Assembly (NCBI GenBank): GCA_022747635.1
Contig: JAKTNV010000041.1
Coordinates: 4,192,453-4,256,452, forward strand
Source of the DNA: Hetaerina americana
Taxonomy: Eukaryota > Arthropoda > Insecta > Odonata > Calopterygidae
DNA: 64,000 nucleotides
Direction: 5' to 3'
Under the pieces are notes generated by a model. That model saw nothing but the letters and a program-made list of their open reading frames with translations. It was not told the origin of the DNA and did not search any database. Below, piece by piece: positions 8,455-19,039 of this stretch. Position numbers and translations under genes: made by a program. Each line of letters opens with the position of its first letter. The first letter of the stretch is position 1.

Positions 8455-10791
8455 AAATATCCAAATCTACCGTCAATTGACTGGGAAAACTACTGCGTGG
8501 GAAAATCTGCCAAAAACAGAGATTCATGCCAAGAACTCCTTCATATATTCACAAAACACTCCTTAGAACAAATAGTTAAATCACCAACACGGGGCCAAAG
8601 CATACTAGACATCTTTGCGACTTCTATGCCCGAAATCATTACTAACATTGAAATAATAGACGGAATCAGTGACCATAAGGCTATTCTTGTGGAGTTAAAA
8701 ACTAAGTTCGTCAAAATAAACAAAGAAAAGCGTAAAATATACCTATACAACAAGGCAAATTTTAACGGACTAAGAGAATATTTAAAGATAAAATTACCAG
8801 AATACAAGACACTGACAACCAATACAGAGAACACTTGGAATTATTTCTTAAATATTTTACGCGAAGGAATTAAGACGTACATGCCGTCCAAACTCAAATG
8901 CGACAGTAAGGAACCTAGCTGGTACAACGGGGAAGTCAGATCGGCATTAAGAAGGCAAAGAAAGCTACAGTCAAATTTCAAAAAGAGTTTAAAAAGTGAC
9001 GATATAAGTTTTGTGAATACAACCAAACAGCTACTAAAAGAATGTCGTAGTAAGACGAAAAGTATTATGCGCACAGCACTACACTCTTTTAAATCTAAAA
9101 TGCTAAGCGAATATCTTGAGGAAAATCCAAAGTCATTCTGGTCCTATGTTAGGGAAATACAGGGTAAACGTCCCACTGTTCACTCTTTGAAGACGGAAAA
9201 TGGAGAAATCATTACAGATAGCGTGAAAAAGGCAAATATTTTAAACCATTTTTTCCAGAGCGTCTACAACAAAAACACAAACGCACCAAACGATCCTCCA
9301 CACCCACCCGGGGAACACATGAGCAATCTAACACTGACCAAGCAGGGAATAGTACATCTGCTCCGTAGTATCAAAGCACACAAGGCACCTGGTCCGGAAG
9401 AAATACCTGCTAGAATATTAAAGGAATTAGCTGACGACATTGCCCCATTTTTACATATTGTTTTTCTAAAATCGATAGAAGAAGGCTCAGTGCCTCGCGA
9501 CTGGAAGCTAGCCCATATAACTCCCATCTATAAAGGCGGCGATAGGGATAAACCAACCAATTACCGACCCATTTCTTTAACATCGATCTCTTGTAAAATA
9601 TTGGAACACGTTATTGTCACTAACATTATGAGATTTCTTGATAGTAGGAAAATACTAATCCACAACCAGCACGGATTTAGGAAAAGCAGATCTTGCGAAA
9701 CACAACTTGGTCTCTTCATTCACGATATACTTAGATCGGGAGAAAACAACACCCAAGTCGATGCAGTATTCCTGGATTTCAAAAAAGCCTTCGACAAAGT
9801 CCCACACAATAAATTGTTACACAAACTTAAATACTATGGGATCAATGAGAAAATAATTAATTGGATTAGGGACTTCTTGTCAAACCGCAAACAAATAGTA
9901 GTCATAGATGGGTTGTGCTCAACGGAGAGAGATGTTACTTCGGGCGTCCCCCAGGGAAGTGTAATAGGGCCTCTTCTGTTCTTAATATACATAAATGACT
10001 TAAGCACACACGTTAGTAGCAATCTAAGGTTATTTGCTGACGACACGGTGATATACAGGGAAATAAGGAGCCAACTAGATCGCGAGCTACTCTCTAGAGA
10101 CTTAGACAATATCTCGGGATGGTGCAATAAATGGGGATTAACACTTAATATAGATAAATGTGCAGTTTTGAAATTTTGGAATAAAGGAAGCGAGGAACAG
10201 GATATAAACTACAAAATAGAGGGTTCAGTATTGACTACGGCAAATCAAGTTAAATATTTGGGGGTTGTTCTAACACCACGCCTTTCATGGGGAGCACATA
10301 TCAGGACAATATGCGGATCAGCTTTAAAGAAACTTGGCTTCATAAAACGGGTGGTGGGGAAATGTAATGAAAAAGTTAAAGAGAGGTGTTATTTTGCTCT
10401 AGTTAGACCTCATTTGGAATATGCCGCAAGTATTTGGGATTCGTGGGAGAAAATTTGGCAAAAAGAATTAGATAAAGTCCAGAGAAAATCCGCTAGATTT
10501 GTTAAAAATTGTTATGATAAAAACACAAGTGTGACAGGTCTCTTAGGGGATTTAGGCTGGGAACCACTTGAAGTGCGGAGAGAACAAGCGAGGCTTAGAC
10601 TTTTAGAAAGGTTCAGAACAAACGAGTTTAAATATGACACTGAAGGAATTATAATGGCCCCACACTACTTAGGTAGATCAGACCACAAAGATAAACTAAG
10701 GGAGATAGATTCCAAGACAGATAGGTACAAATACTCATTCTTTCCCCGAACAATCAGTAATCATAATAGCAAGAAACCGAAGTCACTTTAG
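8455..10791 (+). CDS. LINE ORF2: endonuclease C-terminus plus reverse transcriptase
   Basis: This uninterrupted frame is the best-preserved protein in the window. The true element sequence begins at about 8455 (KYPNLPSIDWENY); the 20-odd codons before it belong to flanking DNA. The end of the apurinic-type endonuclease is seen as HSLEQIVKSPTRGQSILD and IDGISDHKAILVEL (the SDH motif). A linker and the reverse transcriptase follow: NYRPISLTS, HGFRKSRSCETQL, FLDFKKAFDKVPH, GVPQGSVIGPLLFL, FADDTVIY and KYLGVVLTPRLSW. It closes with the CR1-type tail FFPRTISNHNSKK. It would copy LINE RNA at a nicked target in the nucleus. Without most of the endonuclease it should not be autonomous. Confidence 0.92.
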   Translation, partial: KYPNLPSIDWENYCVGKSAKNRDSCQELLHIFTKHSLEQIVKSPTRGQSILDIFATSMPEIITNIEIIDGISDHKAILVELKTKFVKINKEKRKIYLYNKANFNGLREYLKIKLPEYKTLTTNTENTWNYFLNILREGIKTYMPSKLKCDSKEPSWYNGEVRSALRRQRKLQSNFKKSLKSDDISFVNTTKQLLKECRSKTKSIMRTALHSFKSKMLSEYLEENPKSFWSYVREIQGKRPTVHSLKTENGEIITDSVKKANILNHFFQSVYNKNTNAPNDPPHPPGEHMSNLTLTKQGIVHLLRSIKAHKAPGPEEIPARILKELADDIAPFLHIVFLKSIEEGSVPRDWKLAHITPIYKGGDRDKPTNYRPISLTSISCKILEHVIVTNIMRFLDSRKILIHNQHGFRKSRSCETQLGLFIHDILRSGENNTQVDAVFLDFKKAFDKVPHNKLLHKLKYYGINEKIINWIRDFLSNRKQIVVIDGLCSTERDVTSGVPQGSVIGPLLFLIYINDLSTHVSSNLRLFADDTVIYREIRSQLDRELLSRDLDNISGWCNKWGLTLNIDKCAVLKFWNKGSEEQDINYKIEGSVLTTANQVKYLGVVLTPRLSWGAHIRTICGSALKKLGFIKRVVGKCNEKVKERCYFALVRPHLEYAASIWDSWEKIWQKELDKVQRKSARFVKNCYDKNTSVTGLLGDLGWEPLEVRREQARLRLLERFRTNEFKYDTEGIIMAPHYLGRSDHKDKLREIDSKTDRYKYSFFPRTISNHNSKKPKSL

Positions 10792-11083
10792 AAATATTAA
10801 AAACTTTGAATTTACAAGTCGGAACAAAATTAAACACTATAGAGATGTTAGGTATACTTTCAGGTGCATGTGTATGTTAGTTGGTAGTTTGAGTGTTTGC
10901 ATGTGTGTTGGGTGTAAGTGTTCATGCATGAATGTATGCCATGTTTTTTTTTTTTTATATATGATTTTGTCGTTATTGCATGCGATTTTTTTTTTTATTA
11001 TTTTTCTTTTCTAAATTATGGGTGGTGTCCTAGCACCCCCCGCCACACGCCCTTGCGGCGGCTTGCGGGGTATTGAGTAGATG
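10792..11083 (+). other. LINE A2 3' untranslated region with terminal stem-loop
   Basis: AT-rich sequence with T-runs leads to CCCCCCGCCACACGCCC...GGCGGCTTGCGGGG (11036-11070), which can fold into a GC-rich hairpin, then GTAGATG. In CR1/L2-type LINEs the 3' end is the recognition site for the reverse transcriptase, so this hairpin is a good candidate for that role. Confidence 0.75.
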
Positions 11084-11091
11084 AATATCTA

Positions 11092-12640
11092 TAAAATCGC
11101 CAAAAGTAAATATGAAAGACGGTGTCATGACGTGTACATATGCATAAAAACAATCGAAATATATGCACGCTGCTGACAGCCTTAGTAAAAAATGTGATAC
11201 CCCATTGTTTTACACTCAAAGAGTTAGAAAATCGTCATGATACGGTTTCTTAAACTTAGCCTGAACATGTTAGCTTATCTGACAAACAGCCGACTGAGAT
11301 GCTTGACGTGAAATGTGTCGTAAAACCGGTCCTTAAAAAGATACATTATTATTAATCCCATTTCAAGGAATTAATCATCCCATATACAAAGGATAAACCA
11401 AACACCTAAGGGCAAAATTAATGCAGAAAATATGATAAGAAATAAGAAGCTGAGAAAGAGTGGCTAAAGGTAGCAGATGATGCCAAAAGTCTTCGCACTG
11501 TCCCTCAGTTTAAGAACCACAATTAAGATTTGCATGAAAAACAGAAAACTGCAAGAAGAATGAAAAAAGCAGTGGCGTGAGATAAATCTACACTTCAATT
11601 TGTAAGAAAAAAGGCAGGAAAATAGTCACTGCAGACAATTCATTTAAAATTGCGCGTTTCCATGGCATTTCGCTGCAGCGTTGATTCATTAGTCATGCTA
11701 GATGATAAGGTGAAAGGGAACGAACGGAAGGAGGAACTCTGGGAGGTCTATTATAACTCCACGGGAGGCAGTTGATGCACTTAATTAGTAAGGAATTGAG
11801 TGCGACTCTGTCTTGGAGACACATTTAAGAACTTTGAGTGATGAAATATATTCGCCACCCATTTCGGAAACCACAGATGTTTCACTGACGAGATAACCGT
11901 GCGAACGCGACCATTCTTTCCGTCCCGAGAAGAAGCGAGAAGGCGCCGGGAAATGAAGCTGCCGTTGCCACGGCGGCGGATGATGTTTGACGTCGGAACG
12001 ACGAGGAAACTTTCCGGTTGGTGTGGCCGCGGATCGCTCGTTCATTCTGTGAAATGCCGATTAGCACCTCCTCCCCGAAGAGTGAGCATGCAGACGCTCA
12101 TTTCGGGAAGCGAAAGCATAGGTGCGAAACATTTGGCGCGCTTCTCGTTGAGATATATATATCCTCAGGAAGGCCACGGACGAGATTGAAAGAATATACG
12201 TATAATATATGGCACACTAAATGCTTAGCGCCCGAAACTTGAAGCGCGTACACAGCTTAAAGAAAGTAAATCTCACCAGCGAAAGCCGTTACGTTCATTA
12301 GACAATTGAATAAGCCGTGCTAATTAGATGATAACATGAAAGCAAAGCATAAAGAAATTTCAGGAAGTATTAGGAAACATTAACAAACTCCAATGCGCTC
12401 CCAAATATTTCCGCTGTTCATAAACAAAACGACTCAGAACCCGTGATTATCTGCCCAACCGGAGTGTCTCTCAGTTATCCATCCAGAAATTAAGAGACGG
12501 CCTGAAATAAAGGTTTTCCAGTCCACATCTGTCGCAGTTTGCTTCAATGACTAGACTTCGCACTCTCCTCGGCTGTCAAGACCAGCCCAATCAATCCTAT
12601 ACGAAAAGGGATTCAAGGTTGACTACGAGCAGAGGAATTT
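11092..12640. other. Unassigned intergenic sequence
   Basis: No recognised protein or repeat. Frames of 60-96 codons near 11785-12242 overlap on both strands without motifs. The 11890-12130 part is GC-richer than its surroundings. Confidence 0.45.
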
Positions 12641-13022
12641 ATTTTATTTATTTAAGTACCCTGCAATCCACCGCTGGGGTATGTGGCAGGGGGTGAATGC
12701 ACACCCGACTAATCTTAACCCGAATATTTTAACCCCTACCCAAGTTGAACAACATTATTCTGATCCCTTATTGTTCGTGGGAAAAACTACATCTTAAATC
12801 TATCAGTTATCCAATTAATCTCTCTGATTTTATTTACATGGTTACTCCTACCGTAGTTCGATGGTGGTAATGATACATTTTCTACATCACTGCAAAATAG
12901 ACGTCCTTACAATTGATGCAAGAAATTTAATTTGCAATTTGACCATCGCTCCGTGAGTGATTCCCAGCCTAGCTCCTCTAATTATTTGAATACGCTGCTG
13001 CTAAGTTTATCATAACAGCATT

Positions 13023-15195
13023 TCACAAATCTAGCTCCTCTACGCTTCTCGCGATCCAATTCGGAAAATTAATCCAACTTCGTGGGGGTTCCATATACTT
13101 GCAGCTATTATCTAAAAGAGGCCTAACCAGCGACTGATAACATTTTCCTTTGACCTCTTCATCACATTTTCCCAATACTCTCCTAATAAATCCTAATTCT
13201 TTGTTAGCTCGTCCACATATTCCCGTTGTGTGTTTCATCCAGGAGAGATCGTGAAAGAGGGTAGGTTGGGTCTGCACATTCCATTACGGTATTCCCGATA
13301 CAGCAGGTGTTCGGGAGGGAATTGCTCTTTTTACGAAAAGTCATCACCTCGCACTTCTTGAAGTTGCATTCTAGTAGTAGTTTTTAGGGGAGGCGACCGA
13401 CAGCTAAGGTCATTTGCGCCATAGGGGATGGACAGGAAAGGATGAAGGGTGGAGAGAAACCCGGCGTCGGCATTAGCCTACTCTTTACGAAAGGCGCCAA
13501 GGGGTCCGCAGCTTAACGTCCCATCCGACGGACGCCGTACTCACTCAAAGTGCCCTCCACAAAGCACCTCAAGTAGGGATCGAGATACCTCTGAAAAATA
13601 TTCAACACCGCCGGGATTTGAACCCGCGCCCTCAGGGTGGGAAGCCAGTACGTTAGCCCCCGAACCATCTCGATCCCCGTTGCATTCTAATTGCCAATCG
13701 TGTCCCACTAGCGTTGTGTAGCATTAAAGTCATCTGACGAAGCTGCAGTGCCCCCAGGGTCACGGATAGCACGGTTAACAACTGCATCACTGGAAAATAA
13801 ACGTATCTTACTAGGGACTACGGAGTCAATTTTGTTACCGCAAAGTAGGAATAAAAGAGGTCCGATGACAATTCCATGGGGAACACCTGAAGTAGCTTCT
13901 ACTGCATTTGAGCTAACTTCATCTATCAATACTCTTTGTACCCGACCATACAAAAAGTTTTTCATCAAACCCCGGATATTTATATCAATGCCATACATTT
14001 CTAGCTATGCTAGTAGTTTACTATGAAGTATTTTGTCGAAGGCTTTCTTAAAATCAAGGAAAATCGCGTCCACTAGAACACTGCTCTCTCCCGAAGTAAG
14101 AATACCATGAACAAAAAGCGAAAGTTGTGTCTCGCAGGATCTATCTTTCCGGAAACCGTGCTGGTTTTTCATTAATAATTTCTGATTATCGAGGTGTCCC
14201 ACGATCGAACTAGGTAATTAATTTTCCATAACCTTGCACGAAATGGATGTGAGGAAAAGAGGTCTGTAATTACTCGGTTCCTCCTTGTGTCCGTTTTTGA
14301 ATGTTGGTGTTACCTAATCCGTTTTCCAATCTCTGGGAACCTGCGATCTACCAGTGACTTCATAAATATTATTTCTAGATATGGCGTAATTTCCGAAGCT
14401 AGATCCTTAAATATACGAGCGGGTATTTCATCGAGTCCGGAGGATTTATTAGGCTTAATATTTTTCAGCAAACTTTCCATTCCATTAAACGAGATTTCAA
14501 TTATGGGCAACGGTTGACCGGCCATCGGTTGATTTTGTAAGGTTGATTGATTGGCAAGGTTGGCTGATTATGGGCGTCAGTTGATTTAGTAAGCTATCGG
14601 GGGTATTCTGTAAGATATTAGTGAAGACGCTTTGAAATAAGGAATTTAATACGTTAGCCTTTTCCTAACTGCTGGGTACTCTTTCGCCTTAATGATTTTT
14701 GAGTGTATCAACAGTCGACTAATTTTCAGTGACGTCTGATTAAAATGCTTTCGGATTCTCTTTCATATTTTCCATTGACCTTTTCTTTCTAATTCGGTCA
14801 ACGCTTTCCGAAATGTACTATATTCTTGGTGAATGCCCTCGATATCTTGTAATCATTAGTGATCTCATTCTTTTTGTCGCCAGAGATATCATCCCAAATA
14901 TATTTCATCTTGGCGTGACATAGCCTTTGAGGTCGTAGTGCCTTTCTAATATCCGCGTTGTACCATCTAGATCCCGTGTTATTTTTTATAAATGTACTGG
15001 GACTGAACTTGTTGACTGCTGAGCGCATGATCTCAAGGAAGTGATTACACGTATCTTCAGTATTTCGGTGATTACTATCTTTCTAAAAACTAGGAAATTC
15101 TGCTGCACACACTTTAGGCCATTGTAGTTCCCTTCCTTAAACAAGTATATTTGCCTTTTCGGCTTCTCATTTCGGACCCCATGAACCGAAAACAT
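13023..15195 (-). pseudogene. Family D reverse transcriptase (multiply broken)
   Basis: Recognisable pieces in order from the N-terminal side: a linker with SRWYNADIRKALRPQR (about 14945), LLKNIKPNKSSGLDEIPARI (about 14440), NQHGFRKDRSCETQLSLF and FLDFKKAFDKILHS (14005-14202), EATSGVPHGIVIGPLLFL and IRLFSSDAVVNR (13708-13998), and ICGRANKELGFIRRVLGKCDEE (13023-13277). The catalytic FADD box is degraded to FSSD. Frameshifts separate the pieces and the SINE separates the last two. Confidence 0.85.
13374..13678 (-). mobile_element. tRNA-derived SINE (family S1) inside LINE D2
   Basis: On the minus strand it starts with a tRNA-like head (GGGGATCGAGATGGTTCGGG, with an A-box-like TGGTTCGGGGGCTAACG and a B-box GGTTCAAATCCCG near 13620). 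A non-tRNA body follows, with CTACTTGAGGTGCTTTGTGG and CGTCCGTCGGATGGGACG, ending in an A-rich TAC-repeat tail. The 11-bp string GTTGCATTCTA flanks it at 13363-13373 and 13679-13689. The same body occurs on the plus strand at 29040-29305. It would be transcribed by RNA polymerase III and mobilised by a LINE. Confidence 0.88.
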
Positions 15196-15390
15196 AGAAT
15201 TTACTGCCCTGATGTTACTAATTCGTTTTACAGATTTTTCAGCTAAGACTTTTTTCTTGAATATTGGTTACTAACAAATCAAGAATATTATCGTCTCTAG
15301 TCGAAGAAGTTAAAAGTTGACGCAATTAGTTCAACGTAAAAGAATTCAATAGCGATTCGCAGACATCTTTATCTTCACACACTATTTTAA

Positions 15391-15624
15391 AACTATATGT
15401 GCCTCAATCGATGGATGAGGAACGAGGGATACGAATAATCCTTTCATTGACTCTGTACCTATCATATAAAACCTAATGTGTTATTTCTGGACGTTAAACT
15501 AGTATAATAAATATCATTTCCTCTATCCCTAAAAACAATTCAATAATATTCAATTTTTGGGGATGAAAGAAGTACTCATCACTGGTTCAAAACTAATGCC
15601 GATTAACTTTTATAGATTAAAAAA
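15391..15624. other. Unassigned sequence upstream of LINE D2
   Basis: AT-rich. It may include decayed 5' LINE sequence, but nothing is recognisable. Confidence 0.35.
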
Positions 15625-15629
15625 GGCCA

Positions 15630-15891
15630 TAAACGCAAACCCTAAGGTCGGTTTGGTAGGTGATGGCATAGTTCACCCAGTAATAAGCCCTATGCGGCGT
15701 GTGAAATTCCTTTCAGTTCCTTTCCCTGTGCCGATTATGGCTTCCCAGGAAGATCTGGTACCCGAAAAATCAAATAGGTTGGGTGGAGTTGCAGGTGCCC
15801 AGAGAGTCTTGCCCGGGAATCGAACCGGATTGAACCCTCCGGTCAGTAGTCCAACGCTCTACCCCCTGGACTACCGCGACCCACTTTTATA
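15630..15891 (-). mobile_element. tRNA-derived SINE (family S2), copy a
   Basis: Minus-strand copy with a tRNA-like head at 15815-15891 (GGGTCGCGGTAGTCCAGG, with B-box GGTTCGATTCCCGGGCAAG slightly altered) and a body with GTACCAGATCTTCCTGGG, AGGAACTG and GTGTGAAATT-type motifs, ending ACCAAACCGACCTTAGG. The same order is found at 39432-39716 (plus) and 30045-30268 (minus). The B-box region contains a small insertion (ACCGGATTGAACC). Confidence 0.85.
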
Positions 15892-15894
15892 AAT

Positions 15895-16598
15895 ATATAT
15901 GAAAAATCAGTTTTGATGTAGTGAATACTGTGTATTGATCTTGTTAGGAAAATGGGCGTAAAAATGAAAACTGGGGTAACAATGGTAGAAGGATCTTTTG
16001 TAAGAAGGGATTTTACTCTGGCTGATACGCCGACTAAAGAAAAGCTTAATAAAATAAAAATACAAAAAAAAATGCAGCGCTTTGTGGTTCTTAAATGACG
16101 CCTTTGATTTAAGAGGATGAGCGTGGATTAGAGACTAAGACTTTTTGAGGTGCGGGTGGGTGCTCTTAGAGGAAGAGACCAAACGGGTTTTTAATTTGGC
16201 GGAGGACAATAGGTTGCAATCCGAAGAGGGCTGGAAAATTGGATAAGGGAAATATATGGCGGTAAAGTTGGATGTTGAAGGCCGCGAGAGAAGGAGAATT
16301 ATCGAAGTCAAGGGAAAATGGAGAGAGGCTAACCCGTCCAGGAGGAAGAGGCGAAGAAATGAAGAAGGATGAAGTGAGATGTGGGGCCTTATCGAGAGCA
16401 GAAGCCCCTCCCAGGGGGCCAAAGGCGGGACCCCATTCCGGCAGACTGTTCAGCGATGCTCGATTCAGGATGGAGACGGATGAACGGAGACTCCCGTCCC
16501 GTGGATCACCCCCAGAGAGGAATTTCCACAAATGAAGAAGGAAATCATGCAGGCGAAGACCAGGGCCGGGGGATAGCATGAGAGTCGTGAGGGACGAA
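15895..16598. other. Unassigned sequence, purine-rich in part
   Basis: 16120-16590 is G/A-rich with overlapping frames of up to 137 codons on both strands. No motif was recognised. Confidence 0.4.
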
Positions 16599-16999
16599 CA
16601 GGGTCCGTCCCAAAAAGTAAGTAAAATGATTTTTCCTGGCTAAATGGACGACTGGCGTGGGCCGATTTGTGGCGGGATAAATGGTGGGTGGTCTTGGGAA
16701 AGCACCACGACCCGCGTTAGTTGTCTGCGGGCCGTTACAGTCTGCGGATCACTGCTAGACTGAACCCCTGTTCGAGGGCCACGTCACAAATTCACGATGC
16801 TACTTTCCATGGGGCAATTATATGCGATAAATTTAGTGTTGAGCTCGAAAAATCGGGTTCGAAGATCCCGACCATGGCTAAGGATGCTTATAGAGATGAA
16901 GAAAGTCCCGAGTGATGGTTTTATGCTGCTGGACGGTACATTCTAAGAGGGTAGAGAGGAGGTTGACGATGGGGAATAATGCCCTGGACACATCCATCA

Positions 17000-17520
17000 A
17001 CAACAACACAGTGTGATGAAAACGTGCGAAAAGTGAGACACTTGCTCGATTCTGATTGACCCCCAAGGGTCAGGATGTGATAGTAGGAGAGTGCAATATT
17101 CAGAAAACCACAGTGAATTGCATTCTTAGAGAAAATATAGCCATGAGAAAGGTGTGCCACGATGGTCCGCCCCAAGGTGTTGTCAGAAGACTGCTTGGGT
17201 GACTATCTTGCCTTGGACCTCTTGGACCTCTGCGAAAGTGACCCGAATTTTTTAGAATATGTGGTTACTGGTGACGAGACATGGGTCTTTGAATGCGACC
17301 CCAGTACAATCCCTTTGAGCACCATTTTGGACCACTGGATTACGTCTAGGAGGCCATGACGAGGTGCCTGAACAAGATTCCTATCGACGCCTTCTAGGAA
17401 GCGTACCAGAGGCACTTACAGGAAGCATACCAGAAGCGTGGCAGAGGCACTTACAGGAAGCATACCAGAAGCGTGGCAGAGGCGCTGACATCGGCGTGTT
17501 GATGCACAAGGGTGGTGCTA
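17000..17520 (+). pseudogene. Broken mariner transposase of M2
   Basis: The clearest block is YVVTGDETWVFECDPST at about 17255-17310, the first catalytic aspartate region of mariner transposases. About 90 bases later the sequence resembles the C-terminal AFQEAYQ-R repeats; the HHDNAP and PPDFFLFP blocks with the other catalytic aspartates are absent. Upstream N-terminal sequence is full of stops. A perfect 35-bp tandem duplication occupies 17410-17444 and 17445-17479 and is not present in M11. Confidence 0.78.
17410..17479. repeat. 35-bp perfect tandem duplication inside M2
   Basis: The unit beginning AGGCACTTACAGGAAGCATA occurs twice head to tail. The paralogous element M11 has a single degenerate unit, so the duplication arose after the two copies separated. 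Confidence 0.85.
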
Positions 17521-17609
17521 TTTTGAAGGGTTTTAGTAATTTGAACTTTGATAAGCAATTAAGTTTTTCCCCGAATTATTCAACTTATTTTTTGGAGACA
17601 CGCCATGTA

Positions 17610-19039
17610 CGTTTGATAGAAAAATTGCCATTTGGGTCAACAAAAATCGTGGCGGATGAATTTGTGATCGAAAGATACGGCAAAACCGACGAACTGGGTG
17701 AAAACCGTCAGCTAGCCAAATGATCCGTGCGTATCTAACGGAGACGTTCGAAATTCTCAGATATGAGATCCGCGCGGAGTGTGTGAGGGACGCGTGAACT
17801 GTGTTTTTCAGAGGAAACCTGGACCTCTGACGAAAATTGGCGAGTTTGAATTGGAAAAAAGGTTAGAGAAACCAAACTGCTTCGCTTTAAATAAAGGTCT
17901 CTTGGAGGAATGAGTTGTTCTTCTCTTTGCGTCTTCCTAAGCACGAGAGACGTCGGAAGGAAAATGGTTTCGGGCAATTCTCTCCGTGATATTCCTTCCG
18001 CTTTTATTCGTGTGGAGAGGGCCATTTGAAGGCGGCCCCCCTTCTCCTGTTGATTCACTCGCATTTCGCCCGGAGAGGATTCGAGGGGCGAGACGGTTCC
18101 CTCGAGTGAGACGGTTCGTGACGCGGCATCTCCCGCCATTCATTTCATTAGATCTTGCGAACGTATTCAGGAGTAGGCCGTGTCATGATTGCGCATGCCG
18201 AGTTCACTCTTTCCCCCTGCCTCCCCACGACTCTCTCCTGCTCGCTTTCATTTAAACTCAACGGTCCCGTTTCTATTTCACTCAATGGTTCCGTGCACTT
18301 CCTCGTTATTTGACAGCGAGGGGGTCGAGCTACCATAAAATAAGGCAATCAACGTGTTCATTCGCTTGGGAGACGAGAGGGTCGTTTTTTGAAGCCCACA
18401 TTCTACAAATCAACAGACTTTATTTCAAGAGTGACGCATTTATTTATTCCAAGATGTGCATTTCCATGGACACCAGATCGCCCTGGGAAACACCCGGTGG
18501 CACAGAGGGGACAAGGGTATTGGACCCCCCTTCCCTTATCGATCTCCGATCGTACTGTGCGTCGATTTCGCACTCTCTCGTCGGGTAGGGCTCTTGATTT
18601 GTGCGAGACGCAAACTCGCCAATCAAACCCCAACCCTCGGGTTTATTACTGTAATTTTCTTTTTGTTATGAATCATCCCAAAAAAATAAGAAAAAAAGCT
18701 TCAATAGTTTCAGCCTCAACTTTGTGGAAGTTCATTTATTAAGACAAAAAAGCCTTGGGACATTTCCGGAATATTTAAACAATTTTTCCAAACGGTCGCC
18801 AAGACGAGGACAATACTGGAGTCGGTGATTGTGGGAATTTGAGTTCGAAGTAGGTGCCGACAGTTGACCCGGCTGAATTCCAGCCTTCTGCAGAACGGGC
18901 GAAGCGATTCCACTGGACACTTGACTGGCTGGAGAGCGTTGCTACGGGAGAGACAGCTCACGACGACGCTCTCCCATTTCCGCTGCGCGCGCATCCGGAA
19001 TAAAGCGCGCATGCCATCGGCGTAGCGCTATAAATATCA
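17610..19039. other. Unassigned intergenic sequence
   Basis: No recognised gene. The 18000-18240 part is CG-richer. A CCCTCGGGTTTATTACTGT string at 18634-18652 resembles the 3' end of SINE S2, but the rest of that SINE is not visible. Confidence 0.4.

Larger units (their letters stand above)
8455..11083 (+). mobile_element. CR1-like LINE of family A, copy A2 with target duplication
   Basis: The element starts in the endonuclease domain, contains an open ORF2 to 10791, a 3' untranslated region and the terminal stem-loop at 11037-11073, and ends TATTGAGTAGATG. The 8-bp string AATATCTA flanks it at 8447-8454 and 11084-11091, consistent with a target-site duplication. It is 5' truncated, lacking ORF1, the promoter and most of the endonuclease. 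Near identity with A1 indicates that family A has been mobile recently. Confidence 0.9.
12645..15390 (-). mobile_element. CR1-like LINE of family D, decayed copy D2
   Basis: The minus-strand LINE has its terminal stem-loop at 12658-12703 (CCCTGCAATCCACC...GGTATGTGGCAGGGGGTG), the 3' untranslated region to about 12960 and reverse transcriptase remnants to about 15195, broken by many frameshifts and stops. The 5' limit near 15390 is uncertain. A SINE with its own target duplication lies inside it at 13374-13678. It is much older than A2 judging from the number of disruptions. Confidence 0.85.
16599..17607 (+). mobile_element. Mariner-like element M2, internally deleted
   Basis: The left terminal repeat from 16599 (CAGGGTCCGTCCCAAAAAGT) and the right end read from 17607 on the minus strand (CATGGCGTGTCTCCAAAAAA) are recognisably inverted copies, extending about 35 bp with substitutions. 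TA flanks the right end at 17608-17609. The same family occurs as M11 at 55784-56685, with matching non-coding and coding order throughout. Both copies keep the first catalytic block and the extreme C-terminus but lack the region between. Confidence 0.83.

Noticed and set aside
16166..16579. 137-codon minus-strand frame with some hydrophobic stretches
   Set aside because: Low-complexity purine/pyrimidine strand bias and an overlapping plus-strand frame; no recognisable family.
17405..17479. CRISPR-like direct repeats
   Set aside because: It is a simple two-copy tandem duplication without spacers, in a eukaryotic transposon.
18634..18745. SINE S2 3' end and relative of the 38.4-kb foldback
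   Set aside because: Only short strings match (CCCTCGGGTTTATTACTGT; CTCAACTTTGTGGAAGTTCA); not enough to call an element.
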